Source: an uncultured Dysosmobacter sp. (lineage in GTDB: Bacteria > Bacillota > Clostridia > Oscillospirales > Oscillospiraceae). From it: 64,000 bases of DNA. Location of the stretch: the NCBI GenBank assembly GCA_947625655.1, contig CANQPD010000016.1, positions 1 through 64,000 on the forward strand, written 5' to 3'. This document shows, piece by piece, positions 15,530-22,908 of this stretch (positions within the stretch are counted from its first letter, which is position 1; each line of letters begins with the position of its first letter). The position numbers and the translations under genes were made by a program. Under the pieces are notes generated by a model. The model saw only the letters and a list, made by a program, of their open reading frames with translations, did no database searches and had not been told where the DNA came from.

Positions 15530-18184
15530 TCACTTCTCCTCTCTGTCCAGGGCCTTTTCCATGGCGGCCCGGACCGCGCCGTTTTTCTGCCTTTGGTTGT
15601 TTTTCCGCAGCGTCTCCGCGATCCGGCCCTGGACCTGCTCCATCTCCTCGTGGAAATTGGAAGCGGACATCCGCAGGGCGCCGTGGCCCAGGATGATGAG
15701 CTGCTCCGGGCCGTCGGAAGTGGCCACCTTCACCCGGTGCTGCTTCCCGATCTCGTAGGTGGCCCGCTCGATGTAGGCGTCCGCCGTCTCCGCCTCCTTG
15801 GTATAGACCACGTGGATGTTGTGGTACTTCTCCACGGAGCCCAGGCCGCCCTTGACCTTGTAGGCGTCGAACACGGCGATGACCACGCACTTTTGATAGC
15901 CCTGGTAGTTGCACAGCAGGTCGCACAGGGCCTTGCGGGCGGCGTCCAGGTTGTCCCGGGCGATGGTCTTCAGCTCGTCCCAGGCGAAGATGATGTTGTA
16001 GCCGTCCACCAGCAGGTATTCCGGGCCGGAGGGCCGGAGAGCGATGGGGCGCTTGTCCGCCGGGGCGGCGGGGGCGCGCTTCGGCTCTCTGGGCGGAACA
16101 AAGGCGGGGCGCCTGACTGGGCCGTAGGTCCGCTCAAAGATGGCCTGCAGCTCTTTATCCTGCTCAACCGTACCCGCGTAAGTGGTGGTCCGCCGGGTCT
16201 GGGGCGTTTCCTCCTGTTCCGGCCCCGGGGCGTGCAGGCGCAGGCCGCTGTCCACATGGGCATGCTGGGGCACCTGGTCCCACTTCACCGTGTAGCCCCC
16301 GCCGTGGGCGCAGAACACGGAGTCCGGCGGGTTGTCCACGTCCCGCTCCGGGTCGTAGCCCATGGCCTCGATGACCGCCGCGGCGTCGGCGCAGGGGCGG
16401 TAGCCCCCCGGCTGGCACAGCAGGCGGCCCCGGCCCCGGGTGTAGGCGGTGACCTCCCGGGCGTAGTCCCGCAGGGCCGCCACCGGGGCGGAGCCGGTGA
16501 GGACGGTCTCGTCGCCGAAGGTCTCCGGCGGAGCGGTCTCCCCGTTCATCCGCTGCAAATCGCCCATGGCCCGGCCCACCTGGTCGGCGGGCAGCTCCAG
16601 GCGGAAGTCGTACCAGGGCTCCAGCAGGACGCTCTCCGCCTGCATCAGCCCCTGGCGCACCGCCCGATAGGTGGCCTGGCGGAAGTCGCCGCCCTCGGTG
16701 TGCTTGATATGGGCGCGACCCGCCACCAGGGTGATCTTCATATCGGTGATGGGGGAGCCGGTGAGGACCCCCAGATGGGGCTTTTCCCGCAGATGGGTCA
16801 GGATCAGGCGCTGCCAGTTGAGATCCAGCATATCCGTCGGGCAGGCCGTTTCAAACCGCAGGCCGCTGCCCCGCTGGCCGGGCTCCAGCAGCAGGTGGAC
16901 CTCCGCGTAGTGGCGGAGGGGCTCGAAATGGCCGATGCCCTCCACCGCCTCCGCGATGGTCTCCCGATAGCAGATGGCCCCCGTGCCGAAAGACACCTCC
17001 ATGCCGAAGCGCTCCCGGATCAGGCGCTGGACGATCTCCAGCTGGATCTCGCCCATGAGCTGGATGTGGATTTCCCGGGAGGCCTCGTTCCAGACGATGT
17101 GGAGCTGGGGATCCTCCTCTTCCAGCTGCCGCAGCCGCAGCAGGGCCGTGTGGGGGTCCGTGCCGTCGGCCAGCTCCACCTGATAGGTCAAAACCGGCTC
17201 TAAAACCGGGCCTGCCCAGGCGGTCTCGAAGCCCAGCCCCTCGCCGGGGACGGTGCGGCTCAGGCCCGTCACCGCCACTACGGAGCCGGCGGGGGCCTCC
17301 TCCACCGGGCGGAATTTCGCGCCGGAGTAGACCCGGAGCTGGTCCGCCTTCTCCTCCCAGATCTGCTCCTCCGGCATATCCGGGCGGCGGTTGGTGAGGA
17401 CGTCCTTCACCCGCAGGGCACCGCCGGTGATCTTCAGATAGGTCAGGCGGGCCCCCTGGCCGTCCCGGGCGATCTTGAACACCCGGGCGCCGAAGTCCGC
17501 CGGATAGGACGGCACTGGGGCGTACCATTCCAGGCCCTCCAAAAACGCGTCCACGCCCTCCAGCTTCAGGGCGGAGCCGAAGAAGCAGGGGAACAGTTTC
17601 CGCTCCCCGATCATCCGGGAGATGCCGCCGTCGGTGACCTCTCCCGTCTCCAGATACCGCTCCAAAACTTCCTCGTCACAGACGGCGGCTTCCTCCGCCA
17701 GCGTCTCCGGCGGGGCGGTGAAGTCCACGCAGCCGCCGTCCAGCTGGCGCTTCAGGGCCGCCAGCAGGACGGGCTTGTCGGCCCCCGCCAGGTCCATTTT
17801 GTTGACGAACAAAAACACCGGCACGCCGTACCGCTCCAGCAGCCGCCACAGCGTCCGGGTGTGGCCCTGGACGCCGTCGGTGCCGCTGATGACCAGCACG
17901 GCGCAGTCCAGTACCCGGAGGGTCCGCTCCGCCTCGGCGGAGAAGTCCACGTGGCCCGGGGTGTCCAGAAGGGTCACCTCCGTATCCCCCAGGGTGAACA
18001 CCGCCTGCTTGGAGAAGATGGTGATGCCCCGCTCCCGCTCGATGGCGTCGGTGTCCAGAAAGGCGTCCCGGTGGTCCACCCGGCCCAGGCGGCGGATGGC
18101 GCCGCCGCGGTACAGCAGGGCCTCGGACAAGGTGGTCTTGCCGGCGTCCACGTGGGCCAGGATGCCTATACAGATTCGTTTCAT
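15530..18184 (-). CDS. Ribosomal-protection-type GTPase fused to a Rae1/YacP-like (NYN) ribonuclease
   Basis: The 884-residue protein has two parts. Residues 1 to about 690 are an EF-G/TetM-like translational GTPase: G1 AHVDAGKTT (10-18), G3 DTPGHVD, G4 NKMD, then EF-G domains II-V. From residue 722 comes a PIN-like NYN domain with VDGYNII (Asp 727), VFDAYKVKGG (Asp 773), ETADAYIE (Asp 802) and ATSDGPEQ (Asp 824), matching YacP, known in Bacillus subtilis as Rae1, an endoribonuclease that cuts mRNA in the ribosomal A site. A pro-rich linker joins the parts. Annotation pipelines would call it TetM-like, but nothing here ties it to tetracycline. It sits in a run with mtaD upstream and lspA downstream. 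The ribosome binding site is weak. Confidence 0.88.
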   Translation of the reverse strand: MKRICIGILAHVDAGKTTLSEALLYRGGAIRRLGRVDHRDAFLDTDAIERERGITIFSKQAVFTLGDTEVTLLDTPGHVDFSAEAERTLRVLDCAVLVISGTDGVQGHTRTLWRLLERYGVPVFLFVNKMDLAGADKPVLLAALKRQLDGGCVDFTAPPETLAEEAAVCDEEVLERYLETGEVTDGGISRMIGERKLFPCFFGSALKLEGVDAFLEGLEWYAPVPSYPADFGARVFKIARDGQGARLTYLKITGGALRVKDVLTNRRPDMPEEQIWEEKADQLRVYSGAKFRPVEEAPAGSVVAVTGLSRTVPGEGLGFETAWAGPVLEPVLTYQVELADGTDPHTALLRLRQLEEEDPQLHIVWNEASREIHIQLMGEIQLEIVQRLIRERFGMEVSFGTGAICYRETIAEAVEGIGHFEPLRHYAEVHLLLEPGQRGSGLRFETACPTDMLDLNWQRLILTHLREKPHLGVLTGSPITDMKITLVAGRAHIKHTEGGDFRQATYRAVRQGLMQAESVLLEPWYDFRLELPADQVGRAMGDLQRMNGETAPPETFGDETVLTGSAPVAALRDYAREVTAYTRGRGRLLCQPGGYRPCADAAAVIEAMGYDPERDVDNPPDSVFCAHGGGYTVKWDQVPQHAHVDSGLRLHAPGPEQEETPQTRRTTTYAGTVEQDKELQAIFERTYGPVRRPAFVPPREPKRAPAAPADKRPIALRPSGPEYLLVDGYNIIFAWDELKTIARDNLDAARKALCDLLCNYQGYQKCVVIAVFDAYKVKGGLGSVEKYHNIHVVYTKEAETADAYIERATYEIGKQHRVKVATSDGPEQLIILGHGALRMSASNFHEEMEQVQGRIAETLRKNNQRQKNGAVRAAMEKALDREEK

Positions 18185-18225
18185 ATCACAGCAGTCACTT
18201 TCATACAGTTCCGGACGGGCCGCCC

Positions 18226-19518
18226 TTACAGCTGGCGCAGAATCTTTTCAACGGACTGTTCCGCGTTCCGCGCCACCGCCTCCGGGTCGAGGGTGGTATA
18301 CGCGCCGTCCCGGTACAGGACCCGGCCGTCCACCATGGTCAGGCAGACGTCCGTCCCCTGGGCGGAGAACACCACGTTGTTCACCATGTCGTGGCAGGGG
18401 CGCAGATAGGGGCGCTGCCGCAGATCCAGCACGATCAGATCCGCCCGGCTGCCCACCTTCAGCACGCCGCAGTCCTGACGGCCCTGGGCCAGGGCACCGG
18501 CCCTGGTGGCCGCGTAAAGGGCCTGCTTCGGCGTGATGGCGGTGGGGTCGCCGGTGCTGGCCTTGAACAGCGTCGCGAACAGCTTGATCTCCTCCAGCAT
18601 GTTCAGGCTGTTGTTGCTGGCCACGCTGTCCGTGCCCAGCCCCACGCGGACGCCCGCCTCCAGCAGGCGGGGCGCCGGGCAGAAGCCGCTGGCCAGCTTC
18701 AGATTGCTGACCGGGCAGCAGGCCGCCGTCACGTCCTTCTCCCGGAGGATGTCAAAGTCGTCCCCCTCCAGCCAGACGCAGTGGGCGGCGGTGACGGGGA
18801 CGTCGAACACGCCGGCGTCATAGAAATACCGGGCGGGGGTCCTGCCCCCGTGGCGCCGCTTGCAGGCCTCCTGCTCGTCCCGGGTCTCCGAGAGATGGAC
18901 CTGGAGGTTCAGCCCGTGCTCCTTCGCGATGGCCGCCATGTCCTCCACGACTCTGGGGGTGGAGGTGTATTCCGCGTGGATCGCGGCATCCAGCCGAAAC
19001 CGCCCGTCTCCCCCGTCTTGATACCGGGGCAGCGCCTCCAGAAGCTCCCGGCCCATGGGCAGCTCCCTAGCCCCCCGGCCGTCGAAGCAGGTCAGGCCCA
19101 GGCCGAAGTTCATCTTGACGCCGGAGTCCAGCACGGCGCGGCTGGCGGCGGCAATGTTGAAATACATATCCGTGGTGGACACGATGCCGAAGCGGAGCAT
19201 CTCCGCCGCCGCCAGCATGACGCCGTTGTAAATGGCCTCTTCATCCAGCTTCGCCTCAAAGGGAAAGATGCGGCGGTTCAGCCAGTCGGAGAGGGCCAGA
19301 TTCTCCGCGTAGCCCCGCATCAGCGTCATGGCGGAGTGGCTGTGGGTATTGATAAACCCGGTCATCAGCAGGCGGCCCGCGCCGTCGTAGACCTCGCCGA
19401 AATCCTCCCGGGGCTTCTCCCGCCCGATATAGGCGATCCTCTGCCCCCTGACGCCCACATAGCACCCCCTGCGGTGCTCCAGCTGCTCATCCAGAATGTC
19501 GATATTGGAAAATAACAT
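18226..19518 (-). CDS. mtaD: 5-methylthioadenosine/S-adenosylhomocysteine deaminase
   Basis: The 430-residue amidohydrolase has the metal-binding motifs of the MtaD/TrzA group: NTHSHSAMT (H-x-H), HLSET, AAHCVWL and LGTDSVASNNS (catalytic Asp). It deaminates 5'-methylthioadenosine or SAH to the inosine form. GAGG lies 7-8 bases before ATG 19518; a longer open frame upstream overlaps the aldolase gene and is not used. It is encoded with mtnA and a class II aldolase, indicating disposal of MTA or 5'-deoxyadenosine after SAM use. Confidence 0.9.
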   Translation of the reverse strand: MLFSNIDILDEQLEHRRGCYVGVRGQRIAYIGREKPREDFGEVYDGAGRLLMTGFINTHSHSAMTLMRGYAENLALSDWLNRRIFPFEAKLDEEAIYNGVMLAAAEMLRFGIVSTTDMYFNIAAASRAVLDSGVKMNFGLGLTCFDGRGARELPMGRELLEALPRYQDGGDGRFRLDAAIHAEYTSTPRVVEDMAAIAKEHGLNLQVHLSETRDEQEACKRRHGGRTPARYFYDAGVFDVPVTAAHCVWLEGDDFDILREKDVTAACCPVSNLKLASGFCPAPRLLEAGVRVGLGTDSVASNNSLNMLEEIKLFATLFKASTGDPTAITPKQALYAATRAGALAQGRQDCGVLKVGSRADLIVLDLRQRPYLRPCHDMVNNVVFSAQGTDVCLTMVDGRVLYRDGAYTTLDPEAVARNAEQSVEKILRQL

Positions 19519-19526
19519 GGTCTGCC

Positions 19527-20243
19527 TCACTTTCTGATCAGCGCGGTCTCCGTTTCCAGATCCTCCGCGCAGCGCGGCGTTCCGCCGGTATGCACCCCCA
19601 GGCCTCTTCGGATTTCCAGAAGCTCGTTCACCTGGCTCCGGCGCAGGACCTGCGCCGGACGGTCCAGATACCCTAAATTCATCATAACGGACGCACAGCA
19701 CTCCAGACTCTCCATGCGGTAGTACGCCTGCATGGCGTCCTCTCCCCAGGTCAGCGCGCCGTGATTGGCCAGCAGGACCGCGTGATAGTCCCGGCAGTAC
19801 GGCGCGACGGAATCCGCCACCGCCTCCGTTCCGGCGGTGGCATATTCGGCCACCGGCACCACGCCCAGGCCAAGGACGGACTCGGTCATCAGTGCCACAT
19901 CCAGCGGGATGCGGGCGATGGCGAAGGAGGTGGCCGCCACCGGGTGGGCGTGGACCACGCAGCGGACCTCCGGGTTTTCCCGGTAGACCCGCAGATGCAT
20001 CCTGAGCTCGGAGGAGGGCTTTCCCGTCCCCTCCAGCACGCGGCCCTCCGGGTCCACGCACAGCAGCAATTCCTCTGTCATATAGCCCTTTGAGACGCCT
20101 GCGGGCGTCACCCAGATCCGCTCCGGCTCCGTCCGGATGCTGATATTTCCGTCGTTGGCGGACACATACCGCCGCTCGTACATCCGCCGCCCGATCTCCA
20201 GGATCAGGGCTTTGGCCTGTGCGTCCGTATCGTGAGCAGCCAT
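19527..20243 (-). CDS. Class II aldolase (methylthioribulose/deoxyribulose-1-phosphate aldolase type)
   Basis: The protein (238 residues from ATG 20243) has the class II aldolase/adducin pattern: catalytic Glu in GKPSSELRMH, zinc ligands in VVHAHPVAAT and ANHGALTWG. Between mtnA and mtaD, its likely substrate is 5-methylthioribulose-1-phosphate or 5-deoxyribulose-1-phosphate, split into DHAP and an aldehyde (the DHAP shunt). L-fuculose-phosphate aldolase is the generic family label. ATG 20243 is preferred since it gives the usual N-terminal length and has GGGGGA upstream; ATG 20267 has no binding site. Confidence 0.85.
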   Translation of the reverse strand: MAAHDTDAQAKALILEIGRRMYERRYVSANDGNISIRTEPERIWVTPAGVSKGYMTEELLLCVDPEGRVLEGTGKPSSELRMHLRVYRENPEVRCVVHAHPVAATSFAIARIPLDVALMTESVLGLGVVPVAEYATAGTEAVADSVAPYCRDYHAVLLANHGALTWGEDAMQAYYRMESLECCASVMMNLGYLDRPAQVLRRSQVNELLEIRRGLGVHTGGTPRCAEDLETETALIRK

Positions 20244-20269
20244 GGCCCGTTTTCCCCCATTCTCCATGT

Positions 20270-21337
20270 TTATTTTGCGAACAGCCGCTGAAAGGCCGGC
20301 GCGAAAGGCGGGCGGATCACGCCCCGCTCCGTGATGAAGGCGGTGATCAGCGCCGCGTCCGTCACGTCAAAGGCGGGGTTGTACACCTCCACGCCCTCCG
20401 GCGCCATCCGTTTTTCGTACCACAGCTCCGTGACCTCTTCCGCCGCCCGCTGCTCGATCTCGATACTGCCGCCGTCCGGACAGGCCATGTCAACGGTGGA
20501 GAGGGGCGCACAGACGTAAAAGGGGATGCCGTAGTGTCTGGCCAGGATGGCCACGCCGGAGGTGCCGATCTTATTGGCGGTGTCGCCGTTGGCCGCCACC
20601 CGGTCACAGCCCACCAGCACGGCCCGCACCCAGCCCCGGGCCATGACGGAGGACGCCATATTGTCGCAGATCAGTGTCGTCTCCACGCCGTCGGCCGCCA
20701 GCTCATAGGCGGACAGCCGGGCGCCCTGCAGCAGCGGGCGGGTCTCGTCGGTGAACACATGGAAGCGCATCCCCCGCTCCCTGCCCACATGGATGGGCGC
20801 CAGGGCGGTGCCATAGCGGGTGGTTGCCAGCTGCCCGGCGTTGCAGTGGGTCAGAATGCCGTCGCCGTCCCGGAGCAGGGTCAGGCCGTTTTCCCCAATG
20901 GACCGGCACACGCGGATATCCTCGTCCCGGATCTCCAGGGCCTCGGCCCGCAGCAGGGCCTTCAGCTCCCGGGCGCCGCGGCCCGGATTTTCCCGCACCA
21001 CGCGGCCCATGCGCTCCAGCGCCCACACCAGGTTGACGGCGGTGGGACGCGCGCCGGCCAGATAGTCCCTGATCCTGAAAAATTCCCGGGCAAAGGGCTC
21101 GTAATCCGTGTCCGGCAGCCGCCGGCAGGCCGCATAGATGCCGATGGCCGCCGCCACGCCGATGGCCGGGGCGCCGCGCACCTGCAGGGTGCGGATGGCG
21201 CGGTGGATCTCCTCCGCCCCCGACAGCCTTAAAAATACGGTCTCACCGGGCAGCCTGGTCTGGTCGATGATGACCAGTTCGCCGGTGCGCTCGTCCATCG
21301 TGACCGTGTCCTGCAGCATGATGTTGGTCCGCTCCAT
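20270..21337 (-). CDS. mtnA: S-methyl-5-thioribose-1-phosphate isomerase
   Basis: The 355-residue protein has the MtnA active-site motifs RGAPAIGVAAA, THCNAGQLAT (catalytic Cys) and GCDRVAANGDTANKIGT (catalytic Asp). It converts 5-methylthioribose-1-phosphate to the ribulose form, the step before the aldolase encoded next. AGGAGG lies 8 bases before the ATG. It is the first gene of the run that continues through aldolase, mtaD, the GTPase-nuclease and lspA. Members of this family also isomerise 5-deoxyribose-1-phosphate. Confidence 0.93.
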   Translation of the reverse strand: MERTNIMLQDTVTMDERTGELVIIDQTRLPGETVFLRLSGAEEIHRAIRTLQVRGAPAIGVAAAIGIYAACRRLPDTDYEPFAREFFRIRDYLAGARPTAVNLVWALERMGRVVRENPGRGARELKALLRAEALEIRDEDIRVCRSIGENGLTLLRDGDGILTHCNAGQLATTRYGTALAPIHVGRERGMRFHVFTDETRPLLQGARLSAYELAADGVETTLICDNMASSVMARGWVRAVLVGCDRVAANGDTANKIGTSGVAILARHYGIPFYVCAPLSTVDMACPDGGSIEIEQRAAEEVTELWYEKRMAPEGVEVYNPAFDVTDAALITAFITERGVIRPPFAPAFQRLFAK

Positions 21338-21370
21338 GCAAGCGCCCTCCTGAAAATAAGAGATGCTTTC

Positions 21371-21398
21371 ATTATAGCAAAGCGGGCCTGCGTGTCAA
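21371..21398 (-). promoter_or_regulatory. Promoter of the mtnA operon
   Basis: On the minus strand TTGACA (21398-21393), a 16-base spacer and a perfect TATAAT (21376-21371), about 35 bases before the mtnA start. The leader is too short for a SAM riboswitch. Confidence 0.85.
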
Positions 21399-21452
21399 GC
21401 CGGCCCGCTTTCCCGCCGCGCCGCTTTTGCGGCCGCGGGAGCCGCAAAAATC

Positions 21453-21737
21453 ATGGAGGGCCGCCGTCTCAGGCGGCCCTCCACCAGGCTGTCGAAAAAG
21501 TCCGTTGGACTTTTTCGACAGCCTGAACAATGCCTCGCTTTTTTGTCTGCTTCACAGCCCAAAAAGCTGCCGCGATGCGGCGCAAATGCCTGCTGCCGCA
21601 GCCCTTTTGCAGGCATTCGATTCAACACGAGGGGGCTCCCGCCCCCTCGTACTCCCCTTGCGAAACGGAACACTTTTTCTCCAAACAGAGGTCTTTGACA
21701 AGCTGATGGAGGGCCGCCGTCTCAGGCGGCCCTCCAC
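21453..21737 (+). repeat. Structured repeat family, complete copy B, flanked by a 32-bp terminator duplication
   Basis: The body is 21485-21705 (221 bp), with hairpin 1 (CAGGCTGTCGAAAAAG arm), closing stem AATGCCT (21529-21535) with AGGCATT (21611-21617), the GGGGGCTCCCGCCCCC hairpin and the terminal GACAAGCTG. An identical 32-bp terminator hairpin occurs on both sides (21453-21484 and 21706-21737). The right copy follows the DUF1624 gene that ends at 21779. Confidence 0.85.
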
Positions 21738-21778
21738 AGCCGGTTCTGAAGCTCCTCCGCGGGGCCCACGCCCTGCGC

Positions 21779-22525
21779 TCACCGCTCCAAAACCGCGGTC
21801 AGCGCCAGCAGCGCGCCGTACACCAGGGGCTGGTGCAGAAGATACACCGCCAGGGAGCGGCGGCCCATGGCGCTGACCACCGGCAGGCGGAGGGGCGTGG
21901 GCTCCTCCCGCCGCAGGCGGTAAAGGAAATACCCCGTCAGGAACAAAAAAAGCCAGGGGAAGAGGGAAAAATAATCCGTGGAGCGGAAGCCCGCCGGGGG
22001 AAAGCCCAGGCAGGCGGTAAAGAGGTTTCGATACAGCCATCCCGGCAGAGCCAGAACGCGGACGCCCTCAAAGCCGAGCCACCCGCTGTTCACGTCCCGC
22101 AGCAGCAGAAAGAGCAGGAAGCTCCCCGCCAGGCCCGCCCTGGCGGGAATGCGCCGCAGCAGCGGGTCCAGGGGGATAGTCACGAGGGCCGCCGTGCCCA
22201 GCAGGGTCAGCACGCCGCAGAAAATGCCGTCCTCCGGCATCACCAGCAGTGTGACGGCGGAAACCAGCAGCCCGCCGCCGAAGACCGTCAGCCCCCGCCG
22301 CAGGTGGCGGCGGCCCAGGAGCCAGCAGTACCCGGAGAGGAGGATGAATGTCCAGCAGATGCTCTGCTGCCAGAGGTAGGCCAGGGTGCCGTGATACCAG
22401 GGCCAGTCCAGGCCGAACAGGTAGACCAGGTCCCAGCAGGCGTGATAGGCGATCATACTGACCAGGGTCACACCCCGCAGGGTGTCCAGCTCCGTCCGCC
22501 GGGGGCGGGATGAAGAATTTTTCAC
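21779..22525 (-). CDS. DUF1624 / heparan-alpha-glucosaminide N-acetyltransferase-like membrane protein
   Basis: The 248-residue protein has about seven membrane segments and the family pattern near the N-terminus: ELDTLRGVTLVSMIAYHACWDL, here only in part quoted, with the conserved Arg-Gly and His. In bacteria such proteins are thought to move acetyl groups across the membrane onto cell-wall or sugar acceptors. The C-terminal MGRRSLAVYLLHQPL is typical. The start is GTG with GAGGAGG 7 bases upstream. It stands alone and is followed by a terminator that has been duplicated around repeat B. Confidence 0.75.
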   Translation of the reverse strand: MKNSSSRPRRTELDTLRGVTLVSMIAYHACWDLVYLFGLDWPWYHGTLAYLWQQSICWTFILLSGYCWLLGRRHLRRGLTVFGGGLLVSAVTLLVMPEDGIFCGVLTLLGTAALVTIPLDPLLRRIPARAGLAGSFLLFLLLRDVNSGWLGFEGVRVLALPGWLYRNLFTACLGFPPAGFRSTDYFSLFPWLFLFLTGYFLYRLRREEPTPLRLPVVSAMGRRSLAVYLLHQPLVYGALLALTAVLER

Positions 22526-22623
22526 GGCGGGCCTCCTCTCCGGGTTTCTTTCCGTTCTATCCTATCACAGCGGCGGTGCATTTTCAAGGAAGGGAAAAAG
22601 TGCCGCCGCCTGCAGGCGGGCCC

Positions 22624-22652
22624 TTGCAAAGTTTTGCCGGGTATGGTAAATT
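22624..22652 (+). promoter_or_regulatory. Promoter upstream of the prfC leader
   Basis: TTGCAA (22624-22629), 17 bases, TAAATT (22647-22652). Transcription from here covers the short leader frame at 22691 and the hairpin array before prfC. Confidence 0.6.
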
Positions 22653-22690
22653 GATTAAGTCTATATATCTTGAAACAGGGAGGCGCTTTT

Positions 22691-22759
22691 ATGCCCACCC
22701 TGCAAGAAGAAATCAACCGGCGGCGGACGTTTGCCATCATCCTTCCCGGAAAAACCTGA
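22691..22759 (+). pseudogene. Duplicated 5' end of prfC, a 22-codon leader frame
   Basis: The frame begins with the same 17 residues as prfC (MPTLQEEINRRRTFAII), then diverges to LPGKT and TGA. Over the 51 shared bases there are three differences, all at synonymous third positions. GGGAGG precedes the ATG, so it can be translated. Its TGA (22757-22759) lies in the 4-base loop of a 13-bp hairpin. It may be a relic of a duplication, or a leader peptide; the sequence alone does not decide. Confidence 0.7.
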
Positions 22760-22893
22760 CGGTTTTTCCGGGAGCCCTTCTGATCAAACATCCTCGGGCG
22801 GAGTGAATCCGCCCTGCGGCAAGATTTTGGCTCCGCCAAAATGCTTGGACGCGCCGCTTGGCGCGGGGTCGATGATGGCCCGATATTTCCCCA
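22742..22893 (-). repeat. Hairpin-array element between two copies of the prfC 5' end
   Basis: Consecutive hairpins: 22744-22773 (13-bp stem, loop TGAC), 22796-22814 (GGGCGGA, loop GTGAA), 22824-22842 (ATTTTGGC, loop TCC) and 22851-22864. Read on the minus strand, order and spacing resemble the element at 78-210. It separates the truncated prfC copy from the full gene, whose own GGAGG is at 22896-22900. Confidence 0.6.
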
Positions 22894-22908
22894 TTTGGAG
22901 GTTTTACA

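Noticed and set aside
15530-18184. Tetracycline resistance gene
   Set aside because: The GTPase part is TetM-like, but the protein has a C-terminal nuclease domain, lacks any resistance context and sits in a metabolic operon.
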